Origin: Willaertia magna
Taxonomy: Eukaryota; Heterolobosea; Eutetramitea; Acrasida; Naegleriidae
Direction of reading: 5' to 3'
Assembly (NCBI GenBank): GCA_902984215.1
Contig: CADWAF010001588.1
Location: 1-29,617 of the forward strand
Length of the DNA: 29,617 nucleotides
Part shown: positions 19,185 through 28,018 of the stretch, in pieces
How the letters are laid out: each line of letters starts with the position of its first letter
Numbering within the stretch: the first letter of the stretch is position 1
Program-made: the position numbers and the translations under genes
The notes under the pieces: model-generated
The model's input: the letters and a program-made list of their open reading frames with translations, nothing else
What the model was told of the DNA's origin: nothing
The model's database searches: none

Positions 19185-20366
19185 TTACATTGTAATTGTT
19201 AATTCACTTCCATAATGTTTTCTTAATTCTTCTACCACAACTTTTAAAATTGGATTCTCTTGGTAATTTCCAGGTTCACTATTTTGGGAGTGAGAGAAAT
19301 TAACACCAGCTCCAGTTAAATCAATACTCTTTAAATTATCACATGCCAATGTTAAATTTTGTAAATTTTCACACCAATTCAATTGTAAAGTATGTAATTC
19401 AGGACAAGAAATAAATGGTTTGTTTAAATATCTACAGTCAATTAGTTTAATTTCTTCTAAAGTATTTGATTGAATGACAGGATTAGTTAATGGTTCGCAT
19501 TCAGTAATAAATAACTTTTTTAAATTTCCTTTTACTCTTTCATCCTTTGAATAAACATCAAATATACTATCATCATCATTCTTTGCAGGTTTTGCTCCAT
19601 CCTCTTCTTCTTCTTCACTTGATTCTTTCTTATTAATCAATTCTTCATCAATAAATGTTTTTAATAAATTTAATAACTTCAAATCTGTTAATTTAGAACA
19701 TTTAAATAAAATTATTTTTTCTAATTGTTTACAATTAAACACTTTAGGGGCATTTTCAAATTGACAATCATAAAATTCTAAATTTTGTAAATTTTTTAAA
19801 TTGCCAATTTCCAATTTATCTAATTCACAAAAACTGAACCTTAAAACTTTAAGAATTTGCATATTAGATATTTGGTTTAAATCATCATTAATTATATCTA
19901 TTATTTTTGGTGATGATATTCCACATTCACGAATATGAATTTCTTTCAATTCTGAAGGTAAATTTCTTAATAATTTTGAAAATATTTCATCATCAAATGT
20001 ATCAATACCATCTATTGTTAAAGATTTTAAATTTGTAAACTTCTTAATTACATCAATTAATGTATTCATACCATCATCTAATTCATCGAAATGATAATTT
20101 TCATTATCTACTACAAAGTTAAATATATTTAAATATGAAATTTTATTAAAGTATTTATTTAAATATTGTAATGTTTGCAATATTTCTTCATTAGTGAAAA
20201 ATTTAAACAGTTGAAATAGAATTTTTTCATCTTTCAATAGTAATTTAAATATTCCTTTTGATAATTTTCGTTTTTTAATTTCACCAGAATTATCATCTCC
20301 AATAGTTGGTGTTTCTTCATCATTATCGGAACCTTCATTAGATGGTTTTTCGGAATGTCGTTTCAT
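19185..20366 (-). CDS. Leucine-rich repeat protein, F-box-like N-terminus
   Basis: A protein of 393 residues. A disordered acidic start (about 1-40) is followed by a helical segment (LFQLFKFFTNEEILQTLQYLNKYF) resembling an F-box, but too weak to assert. From about residue 90 there are irregular LRRs of the cysteine-containing/AMN1 type with repeating L..L.I..C and L..L.L..C patterns: LKSLTIDGID, LKEIHIRECG, LKVLRFSFCEL, LQNLEFYDCQF, LEKIILFKCSK, LKKLFITECEP, LEEIKLIDCRY, LHTLQLNWCEN and LKSIDLTGAG. An acidic loop interrupts the repeats near residue 255. Such proteins often select substrates for ubiquitin ligases, which is inference here. Confidence 0.7.
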   Translation of the reverse strand: MKRHSEKPSNEGSDNDEETPTIGDDNSGEIKKRKLSKGIFKLLLKDEKILFQLFKFFTNEEILQTLQYLNKYFNKISYLNIFNFVVDNENYHFDELDDGMNTLIDVIKKFTNLKSLTIDGIDTFDDEIFSKLLRNLPSELKEIHIRECGISSPKIIDIINDDLNQISNMQILKVLRFSFCELDKLEIGNLKNLQNLEFYDCQFENAPKVFNCKQLEKIILFKCSKLTDLKLLNLLKTFIDEELINKKESSEEEEEDGAKPAKNDDDSIFDVYSKDERVKGNLKKLFITECEPLTNPVIQSNTLEEIKLIDCRYLNKPFISCPELHTLQLNWCENLQNLTLACDNLKSIDLTGAGVNFSHSQNSEPGNYQENPILKVVVEELRKHYGSELTITM

Positions 20367-20916
20367 TTTTTTGAGTTCTAGTTTCTACATGAACTTCCAA
20401 AGGTGAAACAGTTAAAATTTTAAAAAGATTGTTTTTATGTTTTTAATTTTAATTAGATTAAATAAATTTCTTTTTTTTGAATTTTTTATTTTAGATTTCT
20501 AATTTTATTTAAAAATATTTTAATAAACTAATAATAAATATATTAATTATTTATTTTCTATTTATTTATATAAATAAATGTAAACTTATTTTATTATTAT
20601 TAAACAAATGTAAACAAAGTTTTTTCTATTTTGTAATATATATAATTTTTGTACTTCTTTTTAATATATTTTTATATTTTTTAAAAAGAAAATATTTTAT
20701 TTTAAAAAAAATAATAAATTTACTTTTTTTTAATTTGATAATTTTTTTTATAATAAAATAATAAAATTTTTAATACATAAACTATAAATTTTATAAATTT
20801 TTTATTTAATTAATTTAAGACAATATTTAAAAAATTATATTTTTATTTATTTATATTTATATTAAAACTTAAATTACTTATATAAAATATATCTATTAAA
20901 AAAATTAAAAAATGTT

Positions 20917-20972
20917 AATAAAAGTTTATTATAATAAAAATATATTAAAGCTTATTATAATAAACTTTTATT
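20917..20972. repeat. Perfect 21-bp inverted repeat with a 14-nt loop
   Basis: The left arm 20917-20937 is the exact reverse complement of the right arm 20952-20972, with 14 nt between. It starts AATAAAAGTTTATTA. In such AT-rich DNA short inverted repeats are common, but a perfect 21-bp arm containing G and C is unusual. It could extrude as a cruciform or give a hairpin RNA. Confidence 0.8.
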
Positions 20973-21903
20973 ATACTTAATTTTATAAATAATTGTTATT
21001 GTTGTGTTTATATATAATTTTATTTTGTTCATTTAAATTTTTTAATGAACTTATATTTTAATAATTTATAATTTAAATTATCTAAAAAATTATTGAAAAT
21101 ATTATAATAATTAAATATTGTTTTATTTTTAATTAAAATATTTTAAATTTTATTTTTATTAATTTTTTAAATATTGTAGTATTTTAATTTATTTTTTAAA
21201 ACATTTTATAATTTATTAATTTTTTATAAAAAATTATATTTATTAATAAATTTTTTTATTAAATATTTTATTTATATTTTTATTAAGTATTTTTTATAAT
21301 AATTTGAATTATTAAATAATGATAATATTATTTATATTTATTAAATATTAAAATTAATTTTAATAATAATTATAATAAAATATTTTTATTTAATTTTTTT
21401 ATATTTAATAATCTTTATTTTTTTTAATAATAAATCTTTCAAATAAACATTAATAAACTTTTTATATACTTTTTTATAATAATTTTTTTTAAATAATTAA
21501 ACATAATTTAATTTATAAAATAATTCAGAATATTATAAATAATAAAATAATTTTTATAAAATTAACAATTAATAATATTAATATTTTAAAAAAACAAAAC
21601 ATATCTAACATTAATTTATCTTATATAACATTGTTTATATATATATATAAAATTTAATTTAATTAATAAAAAACTTATAAAATAATATAAAAAAATTAAA
21701 GATTATAATAAAAATAATATTTAAAAAAATCAAAGTTTAGAAAATTATTTAAAAAATATTTTTTATTTTTATTTATAACTAAATTATCAATTAAAATATA
21801 TATATTAAAAACATAAATTATTTTAATTTCAATTTTAATATTCAATATTCATTTTTTTATTTTTTATTTTTATTTAATTTACTTTCTTTTTATTCTTTTA
21901 TTT

Positions 21904-21999
21904 TTTTTTATGTAGGGTTGGGTTTGGGTTTGGTGGATTATGAAGGAATTTCCGAGATTTTGTAGTAACTTTTTTTTTGATGCCTCTTTTTTATGTAGG
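21904..21999. repeat. G-rich T2-3G3 island flanked by a 13-bp direct repeat
   Basis: At 21915-21933 the plus strand reads GGGTTGGGTTTGGGTTTGG, the only G-rich run in nearly 2 kb of A/T. The 13-mer TTTTTTATGTAGG occurs at 21904-21916 and again at 21987-21999, bracketing the island. The pattern recalls telomere-type or quadruplex-forming sequence, but it is far too short for a telomere. Confidence 0.55.
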
Positions 22000-22136
22000 A
22001 ATTTGTAAAATTTTATTAAGCATCTAAAGAGTTAGAAAAAAATATAGCATTAAAGAAACAAGAAAAAATAAAGGCACTACTAATAAAAAACAAAAAAGTT
22101 ATTATTAATAAAAAAAGCATTAAATAATTTATATCC

Positions 22137-22197
22137 TTAAAAAGACGTATGAAATTATTATGACTCTTAATCAATAGAAAAAATTAAGTCTTTTTAA
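22137..22197. repeat. 10-bp inverted repeat at the left edge of the array
   Basis: TTAAAAAGAC at 22137-22146 faces GTCTTTTTAA at 22188-22197, separated by 41 nt. It lies immediately before the first unit of the 78-bp array and could mark the edge of the element. Confidence 0.55.
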
Positions 22198-22202
22198 CAA
22201 CT

Positions 22203-22669
22203 TGAAAATAAAAACTATTTACTTTTAGATTTCACTTGTACAACTTAATTATTAATTATTATTTAGAAACTATAAATATATTCTAAAAATAAATTTTATT
22301 TTTAGATTTCACCTAGACGTGTCCAGGCAATCTTCTATATTTGTAATCTAAAAATATATTCTAAAAATAAAATTTATTTTTAGATTTCACCTGGACGTGT
22401 CCAGGTGATCTTCTATATTTAGAATTTAAAAATAAATTTTTAAAATAAATTTAAAAAAATAATATTTAGTTTTTTTATATTTTTTATCAACATTTTTTTA
22501 TGTTGATATATATTCTAAAAATAAAATTTATTTTTAGATTTCACCTGGATGTGTCCAGGCAACCTTCTATATTTGTAATCTAAAAATATATTCTAAAAAT
22601 AAAATTTATTTTTAGATTTCACCTGGACACGTCTAGGCCACCTTCCATATTTGGAATCTAAAAATAAAA
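22203..22669. repeat. Tandem array of six ~78-bp units with nested palindromes
   Basis: Units begin at 22203, 22281, 22359, 22436, 22513 and 22591, a spacing of 77-78 bp. Units 2, 3, 5 and 6 are well conserved; units 1 and 4 are degenerate but keep the spacing. Each good unit has an AT palindrome (TCTAAAAATAAA facing TTTATTTTTAGA; imperfect in the unit at 22281) joined to a GC palindrome (CCTGGAC facing GTCCAGG around a 2-nt centre). In the unit at 22359 the arms are a perfect 10 bp: TCACCTGGAC at 22387-22396 and GTCCAGGTGA at 22399-22408. The centre is GT in three units and AC in the last. Unit 4 instead carries a 9-bp hairpin (22485-22493 with 22500-22508). The array ends 34 bp before the ATG of gene A, so it may serve as operator, recombinase binding site or origin. 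Confidence 0.85.
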
Positions 22670-22703
22670 TATTGTAAAAAAAACAAAAAAATCAATAAAA
22701 AAA

Positions 22704-24376
22704 ATGACTAAAGATTCTTCTAAAAAGTCTTTTACAAGTAAAGATTCTTCTTCCTCTAAAACATCAAACACTAGTAAAACATCTTCATCTACTAGTGGAA
22801 CAGCATCTAGTAGCAAAGTATCTTCTTCTACCAGTAAAGAAGTAGCTAAAGAAAGTACTAAACCTGCTGTTAGTATCAAAAAGTACACTAGTAATGTTAC
22901 AAAATCAACAAATCCATCCACAAAAAAAGAAAAGTTGCTAAAACTGATCAAACTACAGAAAAAAATAAAGATTCTGCTACTGAAAACTTAAATAGCGGAG
23001 ATGTACTAATAGATGTACCAACCGAAAAAGATTTAGAAAAATCTATTGAAACCACCGAAGTAAACAAAAAGAAGGAAAAAAAGAAGAGTACTAAAAGTAT
23101 AAAAAAGAAAGAAAAGGAAACAGTAGCAAGTAGTAGTGGTGATTTGGAACAAAATGAGGAAGAAACTTTAAATAAAGATGAAACAAGTAAAAAAAAGACA
23201 AAACAACATCCAATCACACAAAAACAAATATTGTTGTCTAATCAAAAAACATTTAAACCAATTAGAAATGATAAAAAGTTCGATCATTGGGATATAGAAA
23301 CTAGAAAATTATTTAAAAGTAGTTATGCAGCGATGATGGATGCAAAAAATAATGAGCAAATAGATGAAGATAATACTAAAGTACCTGAAGGTAAAGAAAC
23401 AGGTGCTATGTCTCATTATTTTCTATACAGTATCAATCCTGAAAGATTTGTTGAATATATGAATTCAGTCAATAGTGCCACAAATGTAGTCACTAGTTTA
23501 GCTTTATTTAATTATTATTCATATTGTTTAATTCAATTACAAAAGGTATTAAAAGCTTCAGTTGAAAGAACAGTATTACCTTTGTATTTTGGTTTTTTCG
23601 AGTCTTGTGATCATCAACTTGTAGGTAGACCAAAGTCTTGTGAAGGAGTAGATTTCTTAAAGGAGGTGGAAAATATAAAAGAATATCAATATTTAGCATT
23701 TGTTATCTCTAATGTTGAAGAAAAATTGAGGCATGCAGAAAATAATGAAAAAAAGGATGAGATTATGTACATGTGCTTTAAAAAGCATACTGACATGGTT
23801 TGTGTGATATTTGATTTAGCAGCATTTATCCAAGATCAAAATAACCACAGATTTTATATTACAGACTTCACTAACAACCAAACAGGTAGAACAGTTAGAG
23901 ATAAAGATGAAAATCCTTTCACTCAATATATCATAACAACATTACAAAAGGTATTACTTGTACTATTTAAAACATTTCATAAGAAAGTAACCACAATGAA
24001 AGCTAATTCTAAGGTATTTGTTGTAAGAGATATTTTTGTATTGGTAAATGACTTAAATAGTAATACTAATTATATTGGTGTAGATGTGGATTCGGTTGTA
24101 GAAAAGATTTATTCTGATAGCAAGGATATGAATATGTTCAAAAGATGTTTTCTTTACTTTGAAATTTTAAAAAGTATTATATTTTCTCAGTATCCTTCTT
24201 TGAATATTAGTAGAGAAATTAAAGGTCAGCAAAGCAAAGATGAATTGCAACAAGTATTGTAAGAACTTGAAGAACCGAAAAAAGATATTGTATTTATGTT
24301 ACAATACACTATTCCTCATATGCGCACACGTAAATACCAATTAATTGAAATGATACTCCAGTTAGGTCAAGAATAA
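22704..24376 (+). pseudogene. Element gene A: Lys/Ser-rich N-terminus plus unknown helical domain, one frameshift and one in-frame UAA
   Basis: The ATG at 22704 opens a Ser/Thr/Lys-rich disordered region (MTKDSSKKSFTSKDSSSSK) that runs into a stop at 22989. At the A7 run 22922-22928 a shift of -1 opens a long continuous frame. The shift creates KKRKV, a textbook nuclear localisation motif, and leads through a basic/acidic linker into a ~330-residue mostly helical domain (from about 23200). That domain has phrases such as FDHWDIETRKLFKSSY and VLPLYFGFFESCDH. After UAA at 24260-24262 the frame continues with 37 more sensible codons (ELEEPKKDIVFMLQYTIPHM) to a UAA at 24374-24376 that overlaps an AATAAA signal. 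The ancestral product was about 557 residues. I recognise no family. It could be a sequencing error at A7, a programmed frameshift or a dead gene. Confidence 0.6.
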
Positions 24377-24471
24377 AATAAATACGTTTTTGTTTATTTT
24401 CCTATTTAGTTCTAATTTATTATTTTAATAAAATCAAATTAAAAAAAAATCAAAAATAAATTTAAAAAAAA

Positions 24472-25386
24472 ATGTCCAAAAACTTCAAAAAAAACTCCAA
24501 AAGCTATGTTGATGACTATGACTTCTATGATGAAGAAGACACATATGAAGATACTTATATTCCTCCTAACAATCAAAAAGATGATGATGAAGAAGAAGAA
24601 CCAATGTTGTTAGAAGATGAAGAAGAAAATGAAGATGAACATCAATCTGAAAACATACAAGTTGCAAAACAAACACAACCAGTCTCTCAACCAAAAATTA
24701 TTGAACAAGCAAAAACAGTACCTACATCTTCAATGGTACACCAACAAGAAAAGCAACACCAACAACATAACAAATCTTTAAAAAAAGAAGAGTCTAGAAA
24801 AGAGTCTGGAGAAGATTTTGAAGAATATTCTGAAGAAGATTCCGAAGAAGAAAGTGAAGTTGAAGAAGTAGTTGGTGTCAAAAGGGGTAATGATAAAACT
24901 ACTGTTAAACGTTCTAGTAAAAAGAAGAAAACAGTTACCACAGAAGAGGCTAAACCGATAATTCCAATAATTAATTATCATGCCATGTACGAATCAATGG
25001 ATAAAGAAGAATTATTTAGACTTTTTCTTTTTACCAGATCACTTTTGTCACAAAGTTATTTGGCATTTAACATGCTTGTAGACAAGCTTAACAACATTCA
25101 ACTGTACGTAAACCCTAAAGGCCACAAGCAGCCTTCAGAGTATTTACGTCCAGTTACGGACAGAGAACAAGCTATTATGGATGTTGATGATGTCAAAAAA
25201 CAAAAGCAATTAGAGGATACATTAATTAATGAACAAAGGAAAAAGAATGAATTGATTGACAGAATAAATAAAGCCAGAGATCTTTTAGGAAACGATATAG
25301 CTGATTTACATTGTAAAACTGATCTTTTAAAAGAAAGTACTGAAAATCTTAAAAAGATCCAAGACGATTTAGATAAAGAATTATAG
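24472..25386 (+). CDS. Element gene B: acidic, coiled-coil protein of unknown family
   Basis: A protein of 304 residues from an ATG preceded by poly-A, ending in UAG at 25384-25386. Residues 1-155 are disordered, with long Glu/Asp runs, a Gln-rich patch and a basic KKKK-type patch near 150. A helical core follows (YESMDKEELFRLFLFTRSLL, about 165-205). From about 225 to the end there is a strong coiled coil (KKNELIDRINKARDLL, then LKESTENLKKIQDDLDKEL). The next gene starts 3 nt later in the same frame, so B and C are separated by a single UAG codon, and no AATAAA lies between them. Acidic disorder plus coiled coil suggests a nuclear scaffold or chromatin factor, but that is inference. It sits 95 bp after gene A and on the same strand. 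Confidence 0.6.
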   Translation: MSKNFKKNSKSYVDDYDFYDEEDTYEDTYIPPNNQKDDDEEEEPMLLEDEEENEDEHQSENIQVAKQTQPVSQPKIIEQAKTVPTSSMVHQQEKQHQQHNKSLKKEESRKESGEDFEEYSEEDSEEESEVEEVVGVKRGNDKTTVKRSSKKKKTVTTEEAKPIIPIINYHAMYESMDKEELFRLFLFTRSLLSQSYLAFNMLVDKLNNIQLYVNPKGHKQPSEYLRPVTDREQAIMDVDDVKKQKQLEDTLINEQRKKNELIDRINKARDLLGNDIADLHCKTDLLKESTENLKKIQDDLDKEL

Positions 25387-25389
25387 AAA

Positions 25390-27915
25390 ATGTATTCCAC
25401 TGGTATGGCCGCTAAAGCTGCTTTAAATAAAGACAAAGAGAAGGCAAAAGAACAAGAAAAAGATAATAATGAAACAGAAGAAGGTAATGATAAAACTAAT
25501 GCCCCTTTAGGTGGAATTGATGACAACTCTAATGTAGGGGGTCAAGGAAAAGAAGATCCAATGGTCACTACAACTGTAACTTCTCCTGTTTCAACGGTAG
25601 CCCCATTAGAAGAGGATAGCGCAGCACCTGTCACTCCAACGAAACAATCACAAACAACAATCGCCCCATCTGAAAACAACAGTTCTGTACCTGTTACTCC
25701 AATTAGACAACCACACAATGTTTCACCAAAAAATAGTACTGAAAAAACAAACAAAAGTACTAATAATACGCCTGATAAAAATACGCCTAGTCTTAGTACA
25801 AATGATAAACCTTTGCATAGTCCTTCCTCTTTCATATCGGACACTTCTTTCACTAGTGAACCAATAACTATTCGTGGAGGTAAAGATAAGGAACTATTCA
25901 ATGATGAAGAATCAAATAAAGAACAAAAAAGTGATGAAGAAAAGGAATCCCCAGAAGAAGCTCTACAGAAATTGTTTAGCGCTCCCGAAGAGCAAGTCCC
26001 TTCGTTATTTGGTGACGATGAAACTATTAAGTCAGCTCAAACTCCTATGCCTAAACCAAAACTTAATATAACACCACAAAACACAATAACACCTCTTACC
26101 GTTATTGATTTAGATGATGAGCTATTTAATTTTATAGAACCTATACCACCGAATACTGTGTTTATGCCTTTTCAAAGAACTTATGAAGCATTGGTTAAAG
26201 AAATTTATGATCCTGAATTTACTGATGCTGAGAGTATTTTGATAATGAATGACTATGAAGAATATGACAATACTCAGTTAAAGGCAATATTGAGTAGTTT
26301 AATAATGCTAATAGAAAAGGAAAAGGAAATGAACCCCAAACAAAAGGAAGCATTAGGGGTTATTGAAAAGACCGCCCTACAAGTTTTAGGTATGTTTGAT
26401 GGTTTTGATTCCGTTGTTTGTATGGATAATGAAGCAGAAGAAGAATTACGTGAAAATATTATTAGTTTCATGTATGCAATTAATGTTGGTTTGATACAAG
26501 TTATTTTTAACAAATATGTTAAATTTGTGCCGCAAAAATTCAAAGATTTAGGGATGCCTGATTGGATTGTAAAAGAAGTAGAGAAATTATTTGAAACCCT
26601 TTATAATAATGATAATGAAGATGAAGAACATCCTAAAATTATAATGACCCAATATAGAGGTGTGAGGAGATGTATTATTCATGCTACAAATATTCAAGCA
26701 CAACATTTATACAGTGAAGTCAGAAAACATTATTTCAATATGATTAGAGAATTAACCAAAATATATAATGTTTTGGTTAAAAGATATGAAGTAAAAGATC
26801 ATAAAATGTATACAGTACTTGTTAATTTAGGAAATTGGATACTTAATTTTAAGGATATTATAGATTCAAAATGGTGTTGGCAAATTGGCACAATATTAGA
26901 ATATATGGAACCAATGTTGATGAAATTATTGAATAATTTTCCTGGTATTTCTAATTACATATTAAAAAAAGATATGTCAATGGATACTTTACCGACTAGT
27001 AGTGACAGTAGTTCAAATGACCCAAGTGTAAACAACATATTAATAGAAGACGATAAAGAAGAAGATATAGAAATAAGAAAAGAACAACAAGTAAGAGCAG
27101 AATTAGCTAAAATTAAAGAAAAGTTCGAACAAAGACAGGGATGTTTATGTTCATCCTCATCTGAAGTACCTCCACTTTCTTCATCAATACCTCCAACAGA
27201 TACATCTATCTCAATCCGTGAACAAACAAACAAAGAATTAAAAGCGGATTTAGCAGCAGCAGCAAAAGCTAAAAAACTATTAAACAAAGTGCTCAAGTTA
27301 AAACCTTTACTTAACACTAAAGAACAATTAGAAAGAGTATTATTCAATATAATGTTTACTGCTGTATCAGGTGGTCTTCCTTCTGGATTAAGTTCACTAA
27401 AATTAGAAGAACATTGTACTTCCAGTGGTGTGTCAAATGAATTAAGGGTTTGTTTATTAAAAGAGAAAAATAAGACAAATCAAGCTAATAATTTATGGTA
27501 TATTTATTTATACCTTATTCATAGCACTTTTGTTAAAGAACAAAGTTATATTAAAAAGACTGGTGGAGCTAGACAATACTTAGCTGCGTTGTTTACTGAA
27601 GGTGATAAAGATAAAGCAGAACAATTGTTAAGAAAAGTTAAAGTTGGAAAATTAATACTTAGATACCCGGGTTTGTTTACCCAAACTGTTGGTATTAAAG
27701 ATGGAGCTGATATTGTTACTGAAAAGTTTGGAGAATTGTTACAAGAAAATTCAATCCCAAGATTAGATTATGACCCTGTTGAATTATTGTTATTAATGTA
27801 CAAACTTGTGGATAAACCAAAAGAAGATGAAGAATGTACAATTATTAATGCTGAAAAAGCTGAATTTATTGGTACTAATGCTGTTGTTCTACGTTATTAT
27901 TATAATATTGAATAG
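25390..27915 (+). CDS. Element gene C: large protein of unknown family, frame continues past UAG to 27996
   Basis: A protein of 841 residues starting ATG 25390 in the context AAAATG. Residues 1-230 are disordered, with a tandem ~20-residue unit seen as APVTPTKQ and VPVTPIRQ (possible proline-directed phosphosites) and acidic patches. Residues ~250-530 form a mostly helical domain (VEKLFETLYNNDNEDEEHPK; later YFNMIRELTKIYNVLVKRYE). A Cys/Ser linker (GCLCSSSS) leads to a helical basic segment with AAAAKAKKLL and a C-terminal domain with IKKTGGARQYLAALF and LILRYPGLFTQTVG. After UAG at 27913-27915 the frame adds 26 codons (MVKVVVNEKEYDLPIEYI) to UAA 27994-27996, with AATAAA at 27998-28003. No family is recognised. 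Confidence 0.6.
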   Translation: MYSTGMAAKAALNKDKEKAKEQEKDNNETEEGNDKTNAPLGGIDDNSNVGGQGKEDPMVTTTVTSPVSTVAPLEEDSAAPVTPTKQSQTTIAPSENNSSVPVTPIRQPHNVSPKNSTEKTNKSTNNTPDKNTPSLSTNDKPLHSPSSFISDTSFTSEPITIRGGKDKELFNDEESNKEQKSDEEKESPEEALQKLFSAPEEQVPSLFGDDETIKSAQTPMPKPKLNITPQNTITPLTVIDLDDELFNFIEPIPPNTVFMPFQRTYEALVKEIYDPEFTDAESILIMNDYEEYDNTQLKAILSSLIMLIEKEKEMNPKQKEALGVIEKTALQVLGMFDGFDSVVCMDNEAEEELRENIISFMYAINVGLIQVIFNKYVKFVPQKFKDLGMPDWIVKEVEKLFETLYNNDNEDEEHPKIIMTQYRGVRRCIIHATNIQAQHLYSEVRKHYFNMIRELTKIYNVLVKRYEVKDHKMYTVLVNLGNWILNFKDIIDSKWCWQIGTILEYMEPMLMKLLNNFPGISNYILKKDMSMDTLPTSSDSSSNDPSVNNILIEDDKEEDIEIRKEQQVRAELAKIKEKFEQRQGCLCSSSSEVPPLSSSIPPTDTSISIREQTNKELKADLAAAAKAKKLLNKVLKLKPLLNTKEQLERVLFNIMFTAVSGGLPSGLSSLKLEEHCTSSGVSNELRVCLLKEKNKTNQANNLWYIYLYLIHSTFVKEQSYIKKTGGARQYLAALFTEGDKDKAEQLLRKVKVGKLILRYPGLFTQTVGIKDGADIVTEKFGELLQENSIPRLDYDPVELLLLMYKLVDKPKEDEECTIINAEKAEFIGTNAVVLRYYYNIE

Positions 27916-28018
27916 AAGAATATTATGGTTAAAGTGGTTGTTAATGAAAAGGAATATGATTTGCCAATTGAATATATTAGTAAAGTGAAATTGTAAAAAT
28001 AAAACCCTATTTTTTAAT

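Larger units (their letters stand above)
20367..22202. other. Gene-free spacer, almost pure A/T
   Basis: About 1.8 kb with no reading frame on either strand of more than a few dozen codons. By eye the A+T is above 90% over 20450-21900, higher than other spacers here. It contains a perfect long hairpin (20917-20972), a G-rich island (21912-21960) and, at its right edge, the first inverted repeat before the 78-bp array. It lies between the last housekeeping gene and the mobile-element-like block. Confidence 0.7.

Noticed and set aside
21912..21936. Telomere or chromosome end
   Set aside because: Only three to four G-tracts, surrounded by kilobases of unique sequence on both sides.
22203..22669. 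CRISPR array
   Set aside because: The whole ~78-bp unit is repeated, not a repeat with unique spacers, and the context is eukaryotic.
25384..25392. Tobamovirus-type readthrough context (UAG-CAR-YYA)
   Set aside because: The bases after the stops (AAA, AAG, GAA) do not match. The UAG at 2387 is followed by CAA but then CAA, not YYA.
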